From assembly GCF_035222275.1 (NCBI RefSeq), contig NC_085886.1, forward strand, positions 3,933,770-3,997,769: a stretch of DNA of 64,000 nucleotides, given 5' to 3'. This DNA is from Podospora bellae-mahoneyi. Taxonomy: Eukaryota; Ascomycota; Sordariomycetes; Sordariales; Podosporaceae. The notes beneath the pieces were generated by a model. That model had not been told where the DNA came from, made no database searches, and saw only the letters and a list, made by a program, of their open reading frames with translations. This document shows positions 11,441 to 24,180 of the stretch, piece after piece (positions within the stretch are counted from its first letter, which is position 1; each line of letters starts with the position of its first letter). The position numbers were made by a program, and so were the translations under genes.

Positions 11441-12160
11441 TCAGGGATCTTCGGCAAGGGGAACAGGCGCAAGAACAATCCTCTTGCCCTTTCCATCAAA
11501 CTTGTCGACTTCTTCCACATAGTAATCCTTCCATCCGGCCTTTGGCAAATCGATTGTCTCGTCCTCTGTCAAAAATTTCATAAAAACCCCATGTGTAACC
11601 ACCACGATGCTCGTTTTCAAGTCCTCCCTTTCTTCGGCGGCCTTCTCGTCTTCCTCCTTCTGCGCCTGCTGAATGTTCTGGGCAACATTCCACAAAATCT
11701 TCCTGACCTTCTCCGCCCTTTTGGTTACGCTCTCATCGTCCGCCGCATAATCGCCCTTTTTTTCCAGCCAGTCGTCACCATCGAGTTCCGAAGCGTTTCC
11801 AGCCAAACTGGACCAGACAACATCGGGAAATGAAGGGAATCTCTCTTTGAGCACCGAGATGGGAGAGCCAGTGTCGCAGGGCAGGTCGCTTCGCTCTTGG
11901 AGGTAGGGGTCCAGTATCAGGTTGTTGCCGCCTGGGAGAATCGAGCCAAAGGCGTCGAGTGTCGTCTCGATTGCTCTTGTCAGAGGGGAGGTAATGACAA
12001 CAGCAACAGAGGACAAGTCGGGGAAGGATGCCTCCAAGGCGGCAGCCTGCTCATGGCCAACTTGGGTTAACCCGGGGTCGCGAATGTTGAAGTCTTTGGT
12101 GACATTGTGAACCGACTCGGCATGCCGGACAAGAAAGATTTGGGGCTTGGCTGGGGACAT
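11441..12160 (-). CDS. Histidine phosphatase (phosphoglycerate mutase-like)
   Basis: Single exon, 239 aa. The phosphate-accepting histidine sits in the N-terminal LVRHAESVHN motif (H13); SPLTRAIET supplies the second arginine (R62), and VVVTHGVF supplies the second catalytic histidine (H190). This is the branch-1 arrangement shared by cofactor-dependent mutases and small phosphatases. The length and sequence fit the broad fungal 'phosphoglycerate mutase family' group, whose members usually act as phosphatases on small substrates rather than as glycolytic mutases. No signal peptide is seen, so it is probably cytosolic. Substrate unknown. Confidence 0.92.
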   Translation of the reverse strand: MSPAKPQIFLVRHAESVHNVTKDFNIRDPGLTQVGHEQAAALEASFPDLSSVAVVITSPLTRAIETTLDAFGSILPGGNNLILDPYLQERSDLPCDTGSPISVLKERFPSFPDVVWSSLAGNASELDGDDWLEKKGDYAADDESVTKRAEKVRKILWNVAQNIQQAQKEEDEKAAEEREDLKTSIVVVTHGVFMKFLTEDETIDLPKAGWKDYYVEEVDKFDGKGKRIVLAPVPLAEDP

Positions 12161-12586
12161 TTTGGTGCCCCTGACTCCTGGCTATTTATTTCTATTCTTG
12201 CAGCCTTGCTGGAGTTGGAAATGGACCAAGGGTTACCTATATATTCCCAATTTTCTGCTCGTTGTCCCTCTGCAAACAGCTTGTTTAACTTTTGAAAAGT
12301 TCAAAGGGGAGAACATTGCGGGGAATGCGGGGGAGTTCACTTGTGGCTTTATACTGCTGATGCACTGTGTTGCGTCTTTTGCGCATCAGTTGCACCATCG
12401 TGGAATGCTATCATTGGGCAGCTTCGAAGCTTGCCAAGAAACGAGCTTGAATAACCTAAAAACCATTCACAGACTGAAACGTCCTGTTGGCACTCAGCTT
12501 GCTGCTCTGGGTAAAGGGAAGCACCCAACTGAGCTGCAGCATCAAAATTACCAAGTCCATTACAATTCCAGCATCTACAGTTTCTA
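12161..12586. other. Intergenic before tRNA-Gly
   Basis: It contains the promoter of the leftward histidine-phosphatase gene and the 5' flank of the tRNA. A rightward frame of 146 codons has no domain and runs across the promoter, so it was not called. Confidence 0.45.
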
Positions 12587-12657
12587 GCATCAGTGGTTTA
12601 GTGGTAAAATCCATCGTTGCCATCGATGGGCCCCGTGTTCGATTCACGGCTGATGCA
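12587..12657 (+). tRNA. tRNA-Gly (GCC anticodon)
   Basis: A 71-base cloverleaf can be folded by eye. The acceptor stem is GCATCAG with CTGATGC plus a discriminator A. The D arm contains the A-box-like TGGTTTAGTGG, the anticodon arm CCATCG-TTGCCAT-CGATGG places GCC in a seven-base loop, and the T arm contains GTTCGATTC. There is no intron. A run of six T follows within 20 bases, as expected for RNA polymerase III termination. Confidence 0.95.
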
Positions 12658-12667
12658 TCACGACTTC

Positions 12668-12673
12668 TTTTTT
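12668..12673 (+). terminator. Pol III terminator of tRNA-Gly
   Basis: A run of six T lies 11 bases after the tRNA 3' end on the sense strand, typical of RNA polymerase III termination. Confidence 0.7.
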
Positions 12674-12812
12674 CTGTCTAGCTAGCCCAACCTTGCTGGG
12701 ATTGCCCTGGAATAGCTTGCTTCCAATCCTCTTGCATAGAATCTTGTACAGCCGAAGAGGTTTGTGCTGTTCCCTGGTAGCTCATTCAGCGGCTTCTCGG
12801 TAGACAGTGAGG

Positions 12813-12843
12813 GTCCAAGATATCTCAGAAAGATATCTTGGAC
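12813..12843. repeat. Perfect 13 bp inverted repeat with 5 bp loop
   Basis: GTCCAAGATATCT (12,813-12,825) is followed after CAGAA by its exact reverse complement AGATATCTTGGAC (12,831-12,843). It lies between the tRNA gene and the HVA1-like gene, outside any gene. It could form a hairpin or be a dimer-binding site; the function is unknown. Confidence 0.8.
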
Positions 12844-13056
12844 AGACAAAATGAAAACCTCGTCTTGGCTGCTAGAACCGCGTTGAATGTCAATGCTTTG
12901 TGGCATGGAGCAGGTCCACAGTGACGCGATACTGACATTTCTAATGCGAGATGCTGTCACTCTGATTCAGTCCTGGGGAGTCCACTTTGCAGATATATTA
13001 CCGTGTTTCTTCTCCCCTGCCGAGTGTGTGGACAGTCACCTCAAGAAAGCACCAAG

Positions 13057-13352
13057 ATGCCAATCAAATCCTCCACAAGCTTCTCCCCAGGCGACACCGT
13101 TCGTTACAAGCCGGTGGGCGGTCCAGACAGCAACACGTCCGAGTCGGTGGGCAAGATCAAGGATGTCTTGACTGAGCCCGGTAAACAGGCTGGTCGGAAC
13201 GTCAACGCCAGCGCTGAGATGCCCAGATACGAGGTTCGTTGGTATTTAATATCCCTCCAAACACACTGTTGACAAGGTGACAGATTGAGAACCTCAATAC
13301 GGGAAAGACATCTACCATCTACGAGCGGAACATCTTGGGTATCGAGAAGTGA
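13057..13352 (+). CDS. HVA1/TUDOR-domain small protein (hypervirulence-associated family)
   Basis: Two exons, 13057-13233 and 13284-13352, are joined by a 50 bp phase-0 intron (GTTCGT donor, GACAG acceptor), giving 81 aa. The sequence shows the family signatures SFSPGDTVRYKPVGG, SVGKIKDVLTEP, EMPRYEIEN and NTGKTSTIYE. This short SH3/Tudor-like fold (DUF2945, HVA1) is widespread in fungi and bacteria. The name comes from a Cryptococcus paralogue linked to virulence and says nothing about pathogenicity here. It is probably cytosolic; the molecular activity is unknown. Confidence 0.85.
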
Positions 13353-13410
13353 TCAGATGGATTGATGTCGAGAATAGAAGTCAGAATGGAAATACAAAGT
13401 CCCAGTCATA

Positions 13411-14473
13411 TCACAACATTCTGATCTGAGCATTACCAACCTCCTCAAGAAGAGCCTCAACCCTTTCTTTTCCCTCGAGCATGGCCCAGTGTCCAACGTC
13501 GAGCTTCTCAACCCTCAAATTTTTTGCCAGCCCACGAAGATTTTGTATGTGCATATCCGTAATCACTGCGTAGTCCTTGAGGGTGGCGATGAAGAGAGTA
13601 GGAATATTAATCGTTTTCTCCTCCGCTGGCAAGTCCTGATCCTCTTTGGCTGGTCCACAAAACACAGCAGCCTTGTACCAATTGAAAGGACCAGTGTATC
13701 CTCCTGCCCTCAAGATTTTGTTGTGCATCTCCAGTTCGGCGGGCGAAATCCAGTGGGCAACAGGAATCTCGATGTCGGACTCTAGGAACTTGGTAAAGCC
13801 TCCCGGCTCCCCAAAGTATTCAATCCACACTTTGGGGTCCTGGGCATAGAAAAGCGAATCGACGCGCCTGTCATTCTTCTCAACCAGGGTTGCGCCATCC
13901 GGGGATATAAAGACCTTGACGTAGCCAGAAGTGCTGTATCCTAGAATCTCTTTGGACATTTGTATCACGGAGTCTGTTCACATTGCGTCTTGTCAGCAGG
14001 GTTTGAATACAAGTTTGACCTCGAGGAGACATACCAGGATCAAACGGCGAGTCCAAAAACATGAAGCCAGTTGCTATGAACACCAGTTGACTGAAGAGCG
14101 CTTTGTGGTGCACGTAAAGGTGTGAAAGAAGCCCGGCACCAAAGTCATGCCCGACTCCAATGACCTTTGGGGTGTCGAGGACCTTGGCCACAAGTTCATG
14201 GACTTGGGGAACAAGGCACTTCATCTGATATGGCTCGTAGGATTCCGGTTTGTCCGTGTCGCCATAGCCGAGAAGGTCCGGTACCAAAATACCAAAGCCA
14301 GCCTTGGGTAATAGCTCGACTTGGTGATGCCAAATATAACTGGAGCTTGGTGCGCCATGGAGCAAGAGAAATGTGGGTTTGCTGCCAGTAGCAGGGACGT
14401 GAATGTAACCATAGGTTGTACCGTCACTCAGAATTGCCTTTCTGGCGAGCTTGGGGAAGGCGGTCGATGCCAT
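13411..14473 (-). CDS. Alpha/beta hydrolase, soluble epoxide hydrolase/dehalogenase type
   Basis: Two exons, 14473-14035 and 13973-13411, are joined by a 61 bp intron (GTATGT donor, GCTGAC branch, AACAG acceptor), giving 333 aa in frame. HGAP (39-42) forms the oxyanion-hole loop. The nucleophile elbow GVGHDFGAG places an Asp (D110) at the catalytic position, as in epoxide hydrolases and haloalkane dehalogenases rather than esterases. The catalytic His is in LDVGHWAMLEGKERV (H308). A cap region lies between. Such enzymes open epoxides or dehalogenate small molecules and often serve detoxification; the true substrate is not evident. No signal peptide is seen. It ends 58 bases from the convergent HVA1-like gene. 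Confidence 0.9.
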
Positions 14474-14661
14474 TGTGAAAGTAAGACGAGGAAGTTACCT
14501 ACTGTTGAACTGCGCAGCGGATTATGGAGAGTTATACGGACATAAGGGATAGGGATTCGGTTGGATGACCCACCTCTCGCCCTTTCATCAACATGAACAT
14601 GACATGCATGATAGGCACGTGAGGCGCAGCCGCTTCACCGACCATCTTTCTTGTTTGTTAT

Positions 14662-15584
14662 CTAAATTCTGCTTCCCACCACATCTCCAGAGTGCCGTCT
14701 AATCCCGTACTTTCTGTACTCGAATTCTTCCAGGCTTCCGAGCTTCTCACCCCACCCATCATTGGTCTTCCCTGGTGAGACTGTCTGGTCCAAACCATCT
14801 AGTTTGACCAGACCTGTCGTTCCTGCCAGTACCTCACTTTCTCTTGCCGCCCAGTGCTGGTACAGTTCTGGATGTGGTACCCACACAACCCTCATCCCGG
14901 CTCTGCGTGCAGCCTCCACCCCTGGCACGCTGTCCTCGAATACCAAACACTCCTCCCGTCTAATCTCATCTTCGCTAGGATCCAACTGCTCGTTGATCAC
15001 TTGCAGCGCTGTCAAAAACATATCTGGAGCCGGCTTTCCTCTCTTCCCCTTCATCCGGCTATGATCAGACAAAATCCTGTGCTTCTCTGATATCAATCGT
15101 ATCATCTCATTAATATCAGGTCGGGATGTTTTGAGCTTGAGGTTCGAGGTGACACTACTTGAAGCCAATGCGATTTTGACTTTTCTCCCGTCCGCTTCTG
15201 TCATTGCCTGGGAGAGCTGTTCCAGAAGCTGTTTGGCACCCGGGAGGGCTTCACACATCGGAAACATCTTGTTCTGCTCAATTTGCTGTTCTGCCTTGTA
15301 CTGCTCACGGGATATGGGAAGCTGGGCCCACTGATGAAACGCTTCTCCGTTGCTAGATCCAGGCACGCCCATCAGCTGTGCTTTAAGAGACCACGGGATC
15401 GGGGGGCGGGAATAGCGTGCGAGAACAGTGTTGGCGCAGAGGCTGTAGATATCTTCGGTGTTTAGGAGGAGACCGTCAAGGTCAAAAATGCATGCCCGAA
15501 CGTGCGGGAAGGTTCTGATTGATGAGATTAGCTATTGCGATTTCAAGACACAGCCAAGTTGACACACCTGTTGTGAGACACCAT
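14662..15584 (-). CDS. HAD-superfamily phosphatase (HDHD1/GS1-like)
   Basis: A 17-base first exon (15584-15568, encoding MVSHN plus two bases) joins exon 15514-14662 across a 53 bp intron (GTGTGT donor, GCTAATC branch, AATCAG acceptor), giving 289 aa. The splice is supported because it restores the N-terminal HAD motif I: FDLDGLLLNTED (D17 nucleophile, D19 acid/base). Motif II is LASSSV, motif III the lysine in GKPAPDMF, and motif IV CLVFEDSVPG. The order and the helical cap after motif I match the pseudouridine-5'-phosphatase/GS1 and 2-deoxyglucose-6-phosphatase group. It is probably a cytosolic phosphatase of small phosphorylated metabolites; the substrate cannot be chosen from sequence. 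Confidence 0.9.
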
Positions 15585-17294
<1,710 letters not shown>

Positions 17295-18170
17295 TTTGAC
17301 GAGACGGAGAAATAAAGGAGGGCGGTGCAGCTGGCAATTGATAGTGCCAATGGATGGATGCGTGTCAGAAGCTGGAAGGGAAGAGGAAGAAGAGGCACAC
17401 GTTGGGAATGGAAGCGGAAGAAATTGGGGGAACCAAAAGAGAGGGAGACGAAAGGGAGGGCGGGAGAATGGCACGAATGGGAAGGGGTGACGGGGGAAGG
17501 GCGGGGTATGGCCAATCATCGGTCGAGAGCGTCCAGGTTTGTGAGACGTGAGATCTCTCGCTCCTTCAAATTCGACGTGAACGGACGCAGATGGCAGGCG
17601 CAGCTGTCTTGCAGCTGGTTGTTTCTGGCCTGGCACTTCCATCGACGGTTGCCAGCCAAGAAACCGGTCGGATATCATGCGTTTCCTTGCTCTTCTGCAT
17701 CCTGCTGCCCTCCATGGTGGTCAGTTGAGACAGCACCCATGAGGTTCCTGTGGCCGGATCCAATCTGAAAATGCATCTTGGAGACAATTGCAACAACCTT
17801 TATCCATTGATCCCATTGTGAAAGCCCGTTGACGCTACCGTTCATGCGTCTCCCCGTCCTCTTTGCCCAACATTGTCCTGGGGGTTCACCGTCTTGCTGG
17901 GTTAGGGTTATATGACAGGCTTCACCAGATCCCCGCTTCAGCCACATTCCAGAACGGGCCACACCCGCAGGCTCCACCGTGACCTTACAATTTCCCCAGC
18001 TTTGGCTAGTCTGCATTTGGATAGCTCTCATTGAACAACTCACACGTGGACAAACATTTCACCGTCACCGAACCAATATTTCTGGCTGCTTGGAATGAAA
18101 GAATATTTTCTCGGTACACTCCTCTCCTAACAATATTTAGCTATTTACATAGTCCGACCTCTGCGAGATT
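17295..18170. other. ATP9 promoter and intergenic region
   Basis: The stretch of about 17,350-17,490 is strongly purine-rich on the + strand (pyrimidine-rich on the ATP9 sense strand), a usual feature of highly expressed fungal promoters. A GGGTTAGGGTTA piece near 17,900 is too short to be a telomere remnant. No gene is supported. Confidence 0.5.
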
Positions 18171-18851
18171 CTACCAGCGAGACTGTCCTCGAATTCGGTG
18201 GCCGTGTCCATGTTCCGGAGCCAGCTCAGCGGGAGCAACAGGAGCTGCAACCGTAAAGTCGGTGCAACTCTGATATGTCTGTCCAGCACCAAACCAATGC
18301 CACTGGAGGACCTATTTCATGATTAGTCTTTTGCCGCCCCTTGAATAAGAAATTGAACTTACACAAACACCTGCAGTCGCACACTGCGCACCAAGCTCCG
18401 GGATCTTGATGCTGAACTTGGTCTGGTCCGCTGGTGGCTTGCTGCTGGCCGCATACCCACTCGCCCAACCCACCAGCGGGGAGCCCAACACTTTATTGGT
18501 CGTGGTGTCGACAATGGAGACATTGGCGTAGCCAGAGTGAGGAATCCTGATGTACACCTCATACTCGACAGAGTCGCCGGGTTTGTACGACTGGACATTG
18601 GCGGCGTTGTCAGCGAACTGATATCCCTTGCAGAGGAATAGGTTGCACTTGTTGCGGTCGGGCAATGGGTTGGATCTCAAGAAAGCCTCGGGATAAGACG
18701 TCTCATCTTGCTTGTAAAAATTGACCATGGCACGGCCGCACGCCTCGGTTGTGGCATCACCTGGCTTGCGAGAAGCCGGCTTCAGGACAACACCGTGGGC
18801 GGAGACCAGGGAGGCCAGGCCAAGAGCAGAGGAAACGATGGAGAAATGCAT
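18171..18851 (-). CDS. Secreted LPMO-like protein (chitin-binding type-4 fold)
   Basis: Two exons, 18851-18363 and 18311-18171, are joined by a 51 bp phase-0 intron (GTAAGT donor, AAATAG acceptor), giving 209 aa. An 18-residue signal peptide (MHFSIVSSALGLASLVSA) ends directly before HGVVLKP, so the mature protein would start with histidine, the hallmark of a copper 'histidine brace'. Family-like motifs follow: EACGRA, CNLFLCKGYQFADN, HSGYANVSIVDT, LGAQCATAGVC and, after the splice, QWHWFGAGQTYQSC, with paired cysteines. The tail is short and rich in His/Arg and has no binding module. Lytic polysaccharide monooxygenases oxidatively cleave chitin or glucans. Its substrate, and whether it is a true monooxygenase or a copper-binding relative, are not shown by sequence. 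Confidence 0.8.
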
Positions 18852-19591
18852 GTTTTGTGTTTGTGATGGTATGTTCTTAACTGGTGGCCAGTTGGAAATG
18901 TGAGGATGGCGCCTGCTTTTATAGCACCAGGACGTTATCCATGATCTTCGATGGAGAGACTGTTGTTCATCTCCACCGCGGTCATCTAAACAAAAGCGGT
19001 AGACGGAAACCATCACGTTGCGAGGTATATGCCGGACCCCTTGCTTTTGCCTAATGCCACGCGCTTTGACTCCATTGTCCAATCAGGGCCGAGGGCTCAT
19101 ATGAATCCCCAATTTGGAGAACAGTCAAAGTTGTTTATTTGCCCCTCGGCAGACAAGATCCGAATTTGACGAGCCGTCTAGCGGGATCGCTGTTGCAGGG
19201 CAGAGGAAAACATTGGGGAATTTGTATGAGGGTACAAGAAGTATTTGTCATCAAGGATGGAGGAGACAGTCGTACCTTTATGTTGAGTCGGTGGAGAGGA
19301 ACCTCGGTAGAAACAATTTCCATGTTGTGGTTGAACATATCTGTAGGGTGGAGGTCTTTTGTTTTTTCCTTCCATGAAGTACAAGAGTCACCATGCCGTG
19401 TTGGTCCAATAGGGGAGAAGCTGAGCACCGTTCAATATAATTCATTTCTTTTGAACTTCTCATTGTAGCTAGTGCATATAGGGCACTTTCTCGTTTTCTT
19501 TGCTGCCTCGTTTCCCCCCCGCCTCGTTTCTTCCCTGCCTCGTTCCTTTGTGAAATAATTCCGCCCTCGACTACAAGTCCGTTTCCTGCAC
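18852..19591. other. Intergenic: LPMO-like promoter and AA8 3' region
   Basis: It holds the promoter of the LPMO-like gene. Near 19,503-19,551 there is a short imperfect triplication of TGCCTCGTTTC. Short frames on both strands (19,114-19,468) lack domains. Confidence 0.45.
18917..18923 (-). promoter_or_regulatory. TATA box of LPMO-like gene
   Basis: TATAAAA on the minus strand lies about 66 bases before the ATG at 18,851, a typical fungal spacing. Confidence 0.5.
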
Positions 19592-20298
19592 TTATGCCTC
19601 GGAGGCCAACTGAGCTACCGCAGCACGAAAGTTGCTAATCTTGCCCAGAGCGAGGTTGTGCGAGAACTTTCCACGCGTGTTGTGGATTCCAAAGCGGCTG
19701 GTTGGGTCAGATGGGCTTGACGGACCCTGGTTGGACTGGGCATAAGCAATGCTAGCAGCCGTGCTGGAGGGGTTGAGTCTGGATGTCCCCAGATTCGAGA
19801 CGCCCTTGGCAAGGAAGTTGACAGTCCAGTGGGTGCTATTGGCAACGGTGCCGCCGAGAACCGTATAAGTGGCGCCAGTCCATGGCTGTGGGTAGGTTCT
19901 TGCTCTGTTCTCGTGTCAGCTTGCTGCTTGATATGTTTGTGACAAGAAGAATCATACGTAGCACGGCGGGAAGAAACGACAACCGTCGCAGCATTGGCCC
20001 ATGCAACAGTCAAGGGGTTGTTGACCATGGTGCCACCCCACGCGATACCAGCCCACCCAACAGATTTGGGTGCTTGAAGCTGAACCAGAACATCAAAGTC
20101 GGTCGTGGCAGTGGCATTCTCGGGAATGGCAGTGCGGAAAGCAATTCTCTCTGGCGAAATCCACTCGGAATAGCATATGGTGGAAACAGGATCGCAATAT
20201 TTGACGCTCGCTTGACGGGGAGCAATCTCGTGCGCTGGGGCAGCCTGGACACTGCTGCCCAAAGCCAACACGGTTGCTGCCAGTTGTAAAAGACCCAT
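19592..20298 (-). CDS. Secreted cytochrome-domain protein (AA8/CDH cytochrome-like)
   Basis: Two exons, 20298-19958 and 19904-19592, are joined by a 53 bp intron (GTATGA donor, AACAG acceptor), giving 217 aa. A signal peptide (MGLLQLAATVLALGSSVQA) precedes a mature part starting near APRQASVKYCDP. The region resembles the b-type cytochrome (DOMON-like) domain of cellobiose dehydrogenase: VKYCDPVSTICYSEW, VGWAGIAWGGTMVNNPLTVAW (candidate heme Met) and STHWTVNFLAKG (candidate heme His). The dehydrogenase half of CDH is absent; the gene encodes a free AA8-type domain. Such domains carry electrons to LPMOs or reduce iron outside the cell. The next gene on the same strand is LPMO-like, which fits that role. 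A longer frame from 20,397 was rejected because its extra N-terminus would mask the signal peptide. Confidence 0.85.
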
Positions 20299-21321
20299 TT
20301 TGCACGCTGATGATGGTGATGTTTGCGAGAGGAGTTGAAGGAACGATGGCAAGGGAGGGGGGAAGGGAGGGAGATATGGACAGGGTCCAGAGTTCATGAC
20401 TCGAGATATATACTTTCCATTCCTGCCGTGGCGTCGCTGATTGGGAATGCCGTCAACGGTCCAGACTCTTGATGGCTTTACCCGCGGCGATCTTATTCGC
20501 CTTCAAGTCCGGCTGTTCATCATTGTCTTATGAGTGTGGGGTTTCTTTCACCGGGGATGTAACCGTTTTTCACCACGACGATGCAGATGTTTTGGTAGCC
20601 GGGGGCGGCTGAAAACAATACATGGCCGTCGTCTGCATAGATTGCTGGGTTGGTAATTGCAGTTCTCCGAGTGGTTGGCTTAGCAAAAGTTTAAATATGC
20701 TTCTGGGGTCCTTGTATCGGCCGGCAGATGGTGCTCCAGCATGCAGGGGTTAAGATATATCAGGCTGGGATACGATTCACAACAGTGTGGAGCATCGACT
20801 CTTGCCAAAAACTGACAGGTCTCTCATGAATTCACTCCTCCTCGTCGAAGCTTACATATCTACTGAAATGTGAGTCGCGAGGGCCGAGGTGGCTGCAAGG
20901 GGAAGGTGCGAGGGAGCGACAACTGAGCTGCAAGCGGCAACCAAGATCTCCAGGCTCATATATCTGCTGTATGCCAGATGCTTAATCGCTATTTGGTTCT
21001 CATGGCACCCGGGTATAGGCTAAAGTCCCCGGGTCCATCATCCGAACGTGGATACATGTTGCCTTGTTAAGCGATGTGCTCGGAGTGGACGGGAGATCCG
21101 ATGGCATAAACATGAGACAAAATCACTCACTGGTATTGTGACTATCGATTCGCCGAATGGTATGCTGACAGAGAGCAGAGATGAGATATAAATCGTTATG
21201 CCCGTCATTTATCTATCATCATTAACCAACCCTCATCGGTAACACACATCTTTCGTTCCACAGACATCTCAAACTAAACTAACTGCTCACAGCCAAGCGA
21301 AGATACCTGGAGCCCTGAGCC
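20299..21321. other. Intergenic boundary between euchromatin and the repeat block
   Basis: No gene is supported. Base composition is still ordinary up to 21,321 and then drops abruptly to AT-rich at the first element terminus. Confidence 0.5.
20406..20412 (-). promoter_or_regulatory. TATA-like box of AA8 cytochrome gene
   Basis: TATATAT on the minus strand, about 108 bases upstream of the ATG at 20,298. Confidence 0.3.
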
Positions 21322-21426
21322 TATCAGTAATTCTCCGATGGATTGTAGTATAATCCGTTAAAAAGCGTACCAAAAAAAACGCCCCACTTTAGAAACAGGG
21401 GGGTAGGATCCGTTAAGGAATTAGTT

Positions 21427-22335
21427 GTACGATCCGATAGGATTTCTTTTACCAAAATGAAAAAGAAAAGTATTATTAAAATCGCCATAACGAGCTGCAT
21501 AAAATAGTATTAAGTGTATCATCGTACGAGCGGTATAGAAATGGAAGTAAAAGAAGTAAAGTTAGGTATATATATACTAGTAATGCATATATATAGTAGT
21601 ATAAGGTTATATAAAAGAATAGTTTTTTATACGATCCGATAAGATTTTTCCTATTAAATTAAAAGAGAAAAGTATTATTAGAATTACTATAGCGAGCTAC
21701 ATAGAATGGTATTAAGTGTATTATCGTACGAGCGGTGGGAAAATAAAAATAAAAGAAGTAAAGTTAGGTATATATATATTAATAATATACGTATATAGTA
21801 ATATAAGGTTATATAAAGGAATAGTTTTTTATACGATCCGATAAGATTTTTCCTATTAAATTAAAAGAGAAAAGTATTATTAAAATTGCTATAGCGAGCT
21901 GCATAGAATAGTATTAAATATATTATTATACGAGCGGTAGGAAAATAGAAGTAAAAGAAGTAAAGTTAAGTATAAACGTATTAATAATATATATATATAT
22001 AGTAGTGTAAGGTTCTATAATTAAATAGTTTTTTATACGATCCGATAAAATTCTTCCTATTAACTTAAAAAGTAAAGATATTATTGGAATTACTATAACG
22101 AGCTATATAAAATAATATTAAATATATTATCGTACGAGTAGTATATAAATAAAAGTAAAAAATATAAAGTTAGGTATAAATATATTAGTAATATACGTAT
22201 ATAATAGTATAAGGTTATATAAAGGAATAGTTTTTTATACGATCCTATAAGATTTTTCTTATTAATTTAAAAAGTAAGGATATTATTAGAATTACTATAA
22301 CGAGCTATATAGAATGATATTAAGTATATTATCGT
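21427..22335 (+). repeat. VNTR-1 in C1 (5 units of ~200 bp)
   Basis: Units each carry a GATCCGATARGATTT core, a CGAGCTGCATAGAATRGTATTAAGTG-like segment shortened by RIP, and usually one CGTACGA. Unit starts are near 21,431, 21,632, 21,834, 22,036 and 22,241. Confidence 0.85.
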
Positions 22336-22999
22336 ATAAACGGTATAGAAATAAAAGTAAAAGATATAAATTCGATTTCTATTATTATACGATTTATTTA
22401 ATTATCGGAATTATTAATAACTATAAGTTCCTGGCTTCCTTCTATATTTTATTTATTTCCTTCGTCCTTCCCTTCGGCTATAATACCCCTTTAAGTAGCG
22501 GTAAAGAAGCTATAATTATTACTATAATCCCTCTATTTATAGTTACTATAAGTATTACCTTAATACCTATCCGTCGTACGATAATCCCTAAACGGCCCCC
22601 TATTAAGTTTATTAATATAGGTAATATAAAGAGAAGTAACTATTAAATTACGATTTTAAATTAAAATTATATTAAGGTAGTTCGGACGAACTAATACTTT
22701 AGTCTCCTTTATTTTACCGGAAACGTATTTAATATCGGTTAATAGTAAAGCCGAAATTACTTATTATATTACTTATATATTTATTAATTTAAATATTATT
22801 ATACGGGAAAAATATATATTTATATTAATATAGAAATTATTTATTAACCTCCTAATATAAAGCTAATTAATATTAATAACTTTATATAAATTATAGGTAC
22901 TAAGGACTAAAGTTATTTTATATATTAATTAAAAGTCGATTATTTTATACGATAGAAAAGTTTATTAGAAAAGGATTTTAATAAAAATTAAAGTCGCTA

Positions 23000-24010
23000 T
23001 TATATAGCTAGCCTCTCGAGAGATTTAAAAAAAAAGATATATACCCGGCAGCTATACGTTACTACCTTTATACTTACGTAATTACCTTTGTGCTAGGCGT
23101 ATTTACGTAATTACCTTTTTACTAAGCGTGCTTTAACTATCGTACGGGACCGACGCTTTAATCGGAATAATATAGCTTTATTATATAGCTAGCTTATCGA
23201 GGGCTTTAGAAGAAAAGGTCTATACCTAGTAGCTATACGTTACTACTTTTGTATCTTAGCGTGCCTTAATTATCGTACGGGATAGACGTTTTGATCGGAA
23301 TAATACGGCTTTATTATATAGTTAGCTTATCGAGGGATTTAGAAAAAAAGGTCTGTACCCGGTAGCTATACGTTATTACTTTTATACCTACGTAACTGCT
23401 TTTACGTTAGGCGTACCTACGTAACTACTTTTTTATTAGGCGTACCTTAACTATCGTACGGGACCGACGCTTTAATCGGAATAATACGGCTCTATTATAT
23501 AGCTAGCCTATCGAGGGATTTAGAAGAAAAGGTCTATACCCGGCAACTATACGCTACTGCCTTTATATCCTGGCGTGCCTTAATTATTATACGGGATAGA
23601 CGCTTTAATCGGAATAATATAGCTCTATTGTATAGCTAACCTATCGAGGGATTTGGAAGAAAAGGTTTATACTTAGTAACTATACGCTACTACCTTCGTA
23701 TCTACGTAACTACCTTCGTACTAGGCGTATTTACGTAATTGCCTTCGTACTAGGCGTACCTACGTAATTACTTTCGTGCTAGACGTACTTACGTAACTAC
23801 TTTTTTACTAGGCGTGCCTTAACTATTATATATAATTAAACGCTTTAATTAAAATAATATGGTTCTATTATATAGCTAGCTTTCTAAGGGATTTAAAAAA
23901 AATATTTATATCCGGTAATTATACGCTACTACCTTCGTACCTACGTAACTACCTTCGTGCTAGGCGTACCTACGTAACTATCTTTATATTAAGCATGCCC
24001 TAACTATCGT
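23000..24010 (+). repeat. VNTR-2 in C1 (about 6 units)
   Basis: Units of about 130-185 bp begin with TAGCTAGCCTATCGAGGGATTT-like sequence and contain nested CTACGTAACTACCTTCGTRCTAGGCGT sub-repeats. The array lies just upstream of the gene remnant. Confidence 0.8.
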
Positions 24011-24180
24011 AGGGGACCTAAACTCCAGTAACCGTACGTTACTGCCCTTATTTATTTATACGTAATTTACTTTATTTTTTAACGGAATATCCTTCCTTAA
24101 AAAAACTTAATAATAAACTTTAATATTATAATATTTTATATTATATATAATTATTATATTATAATTAATACTATATTAAA

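Noticed and set aside
19503-19551. Triplicated TGCCTCGTTTC-like motif
   Set aside because: Very short and imperfect; ordinary simple repeat in an intergenic region.
22314-22646. 110-codon hydrophobic frame in C1
   Set aside because: It is the RIP-altered form of the conserved spacer; its Ile/Tyr richness results from AT bias.
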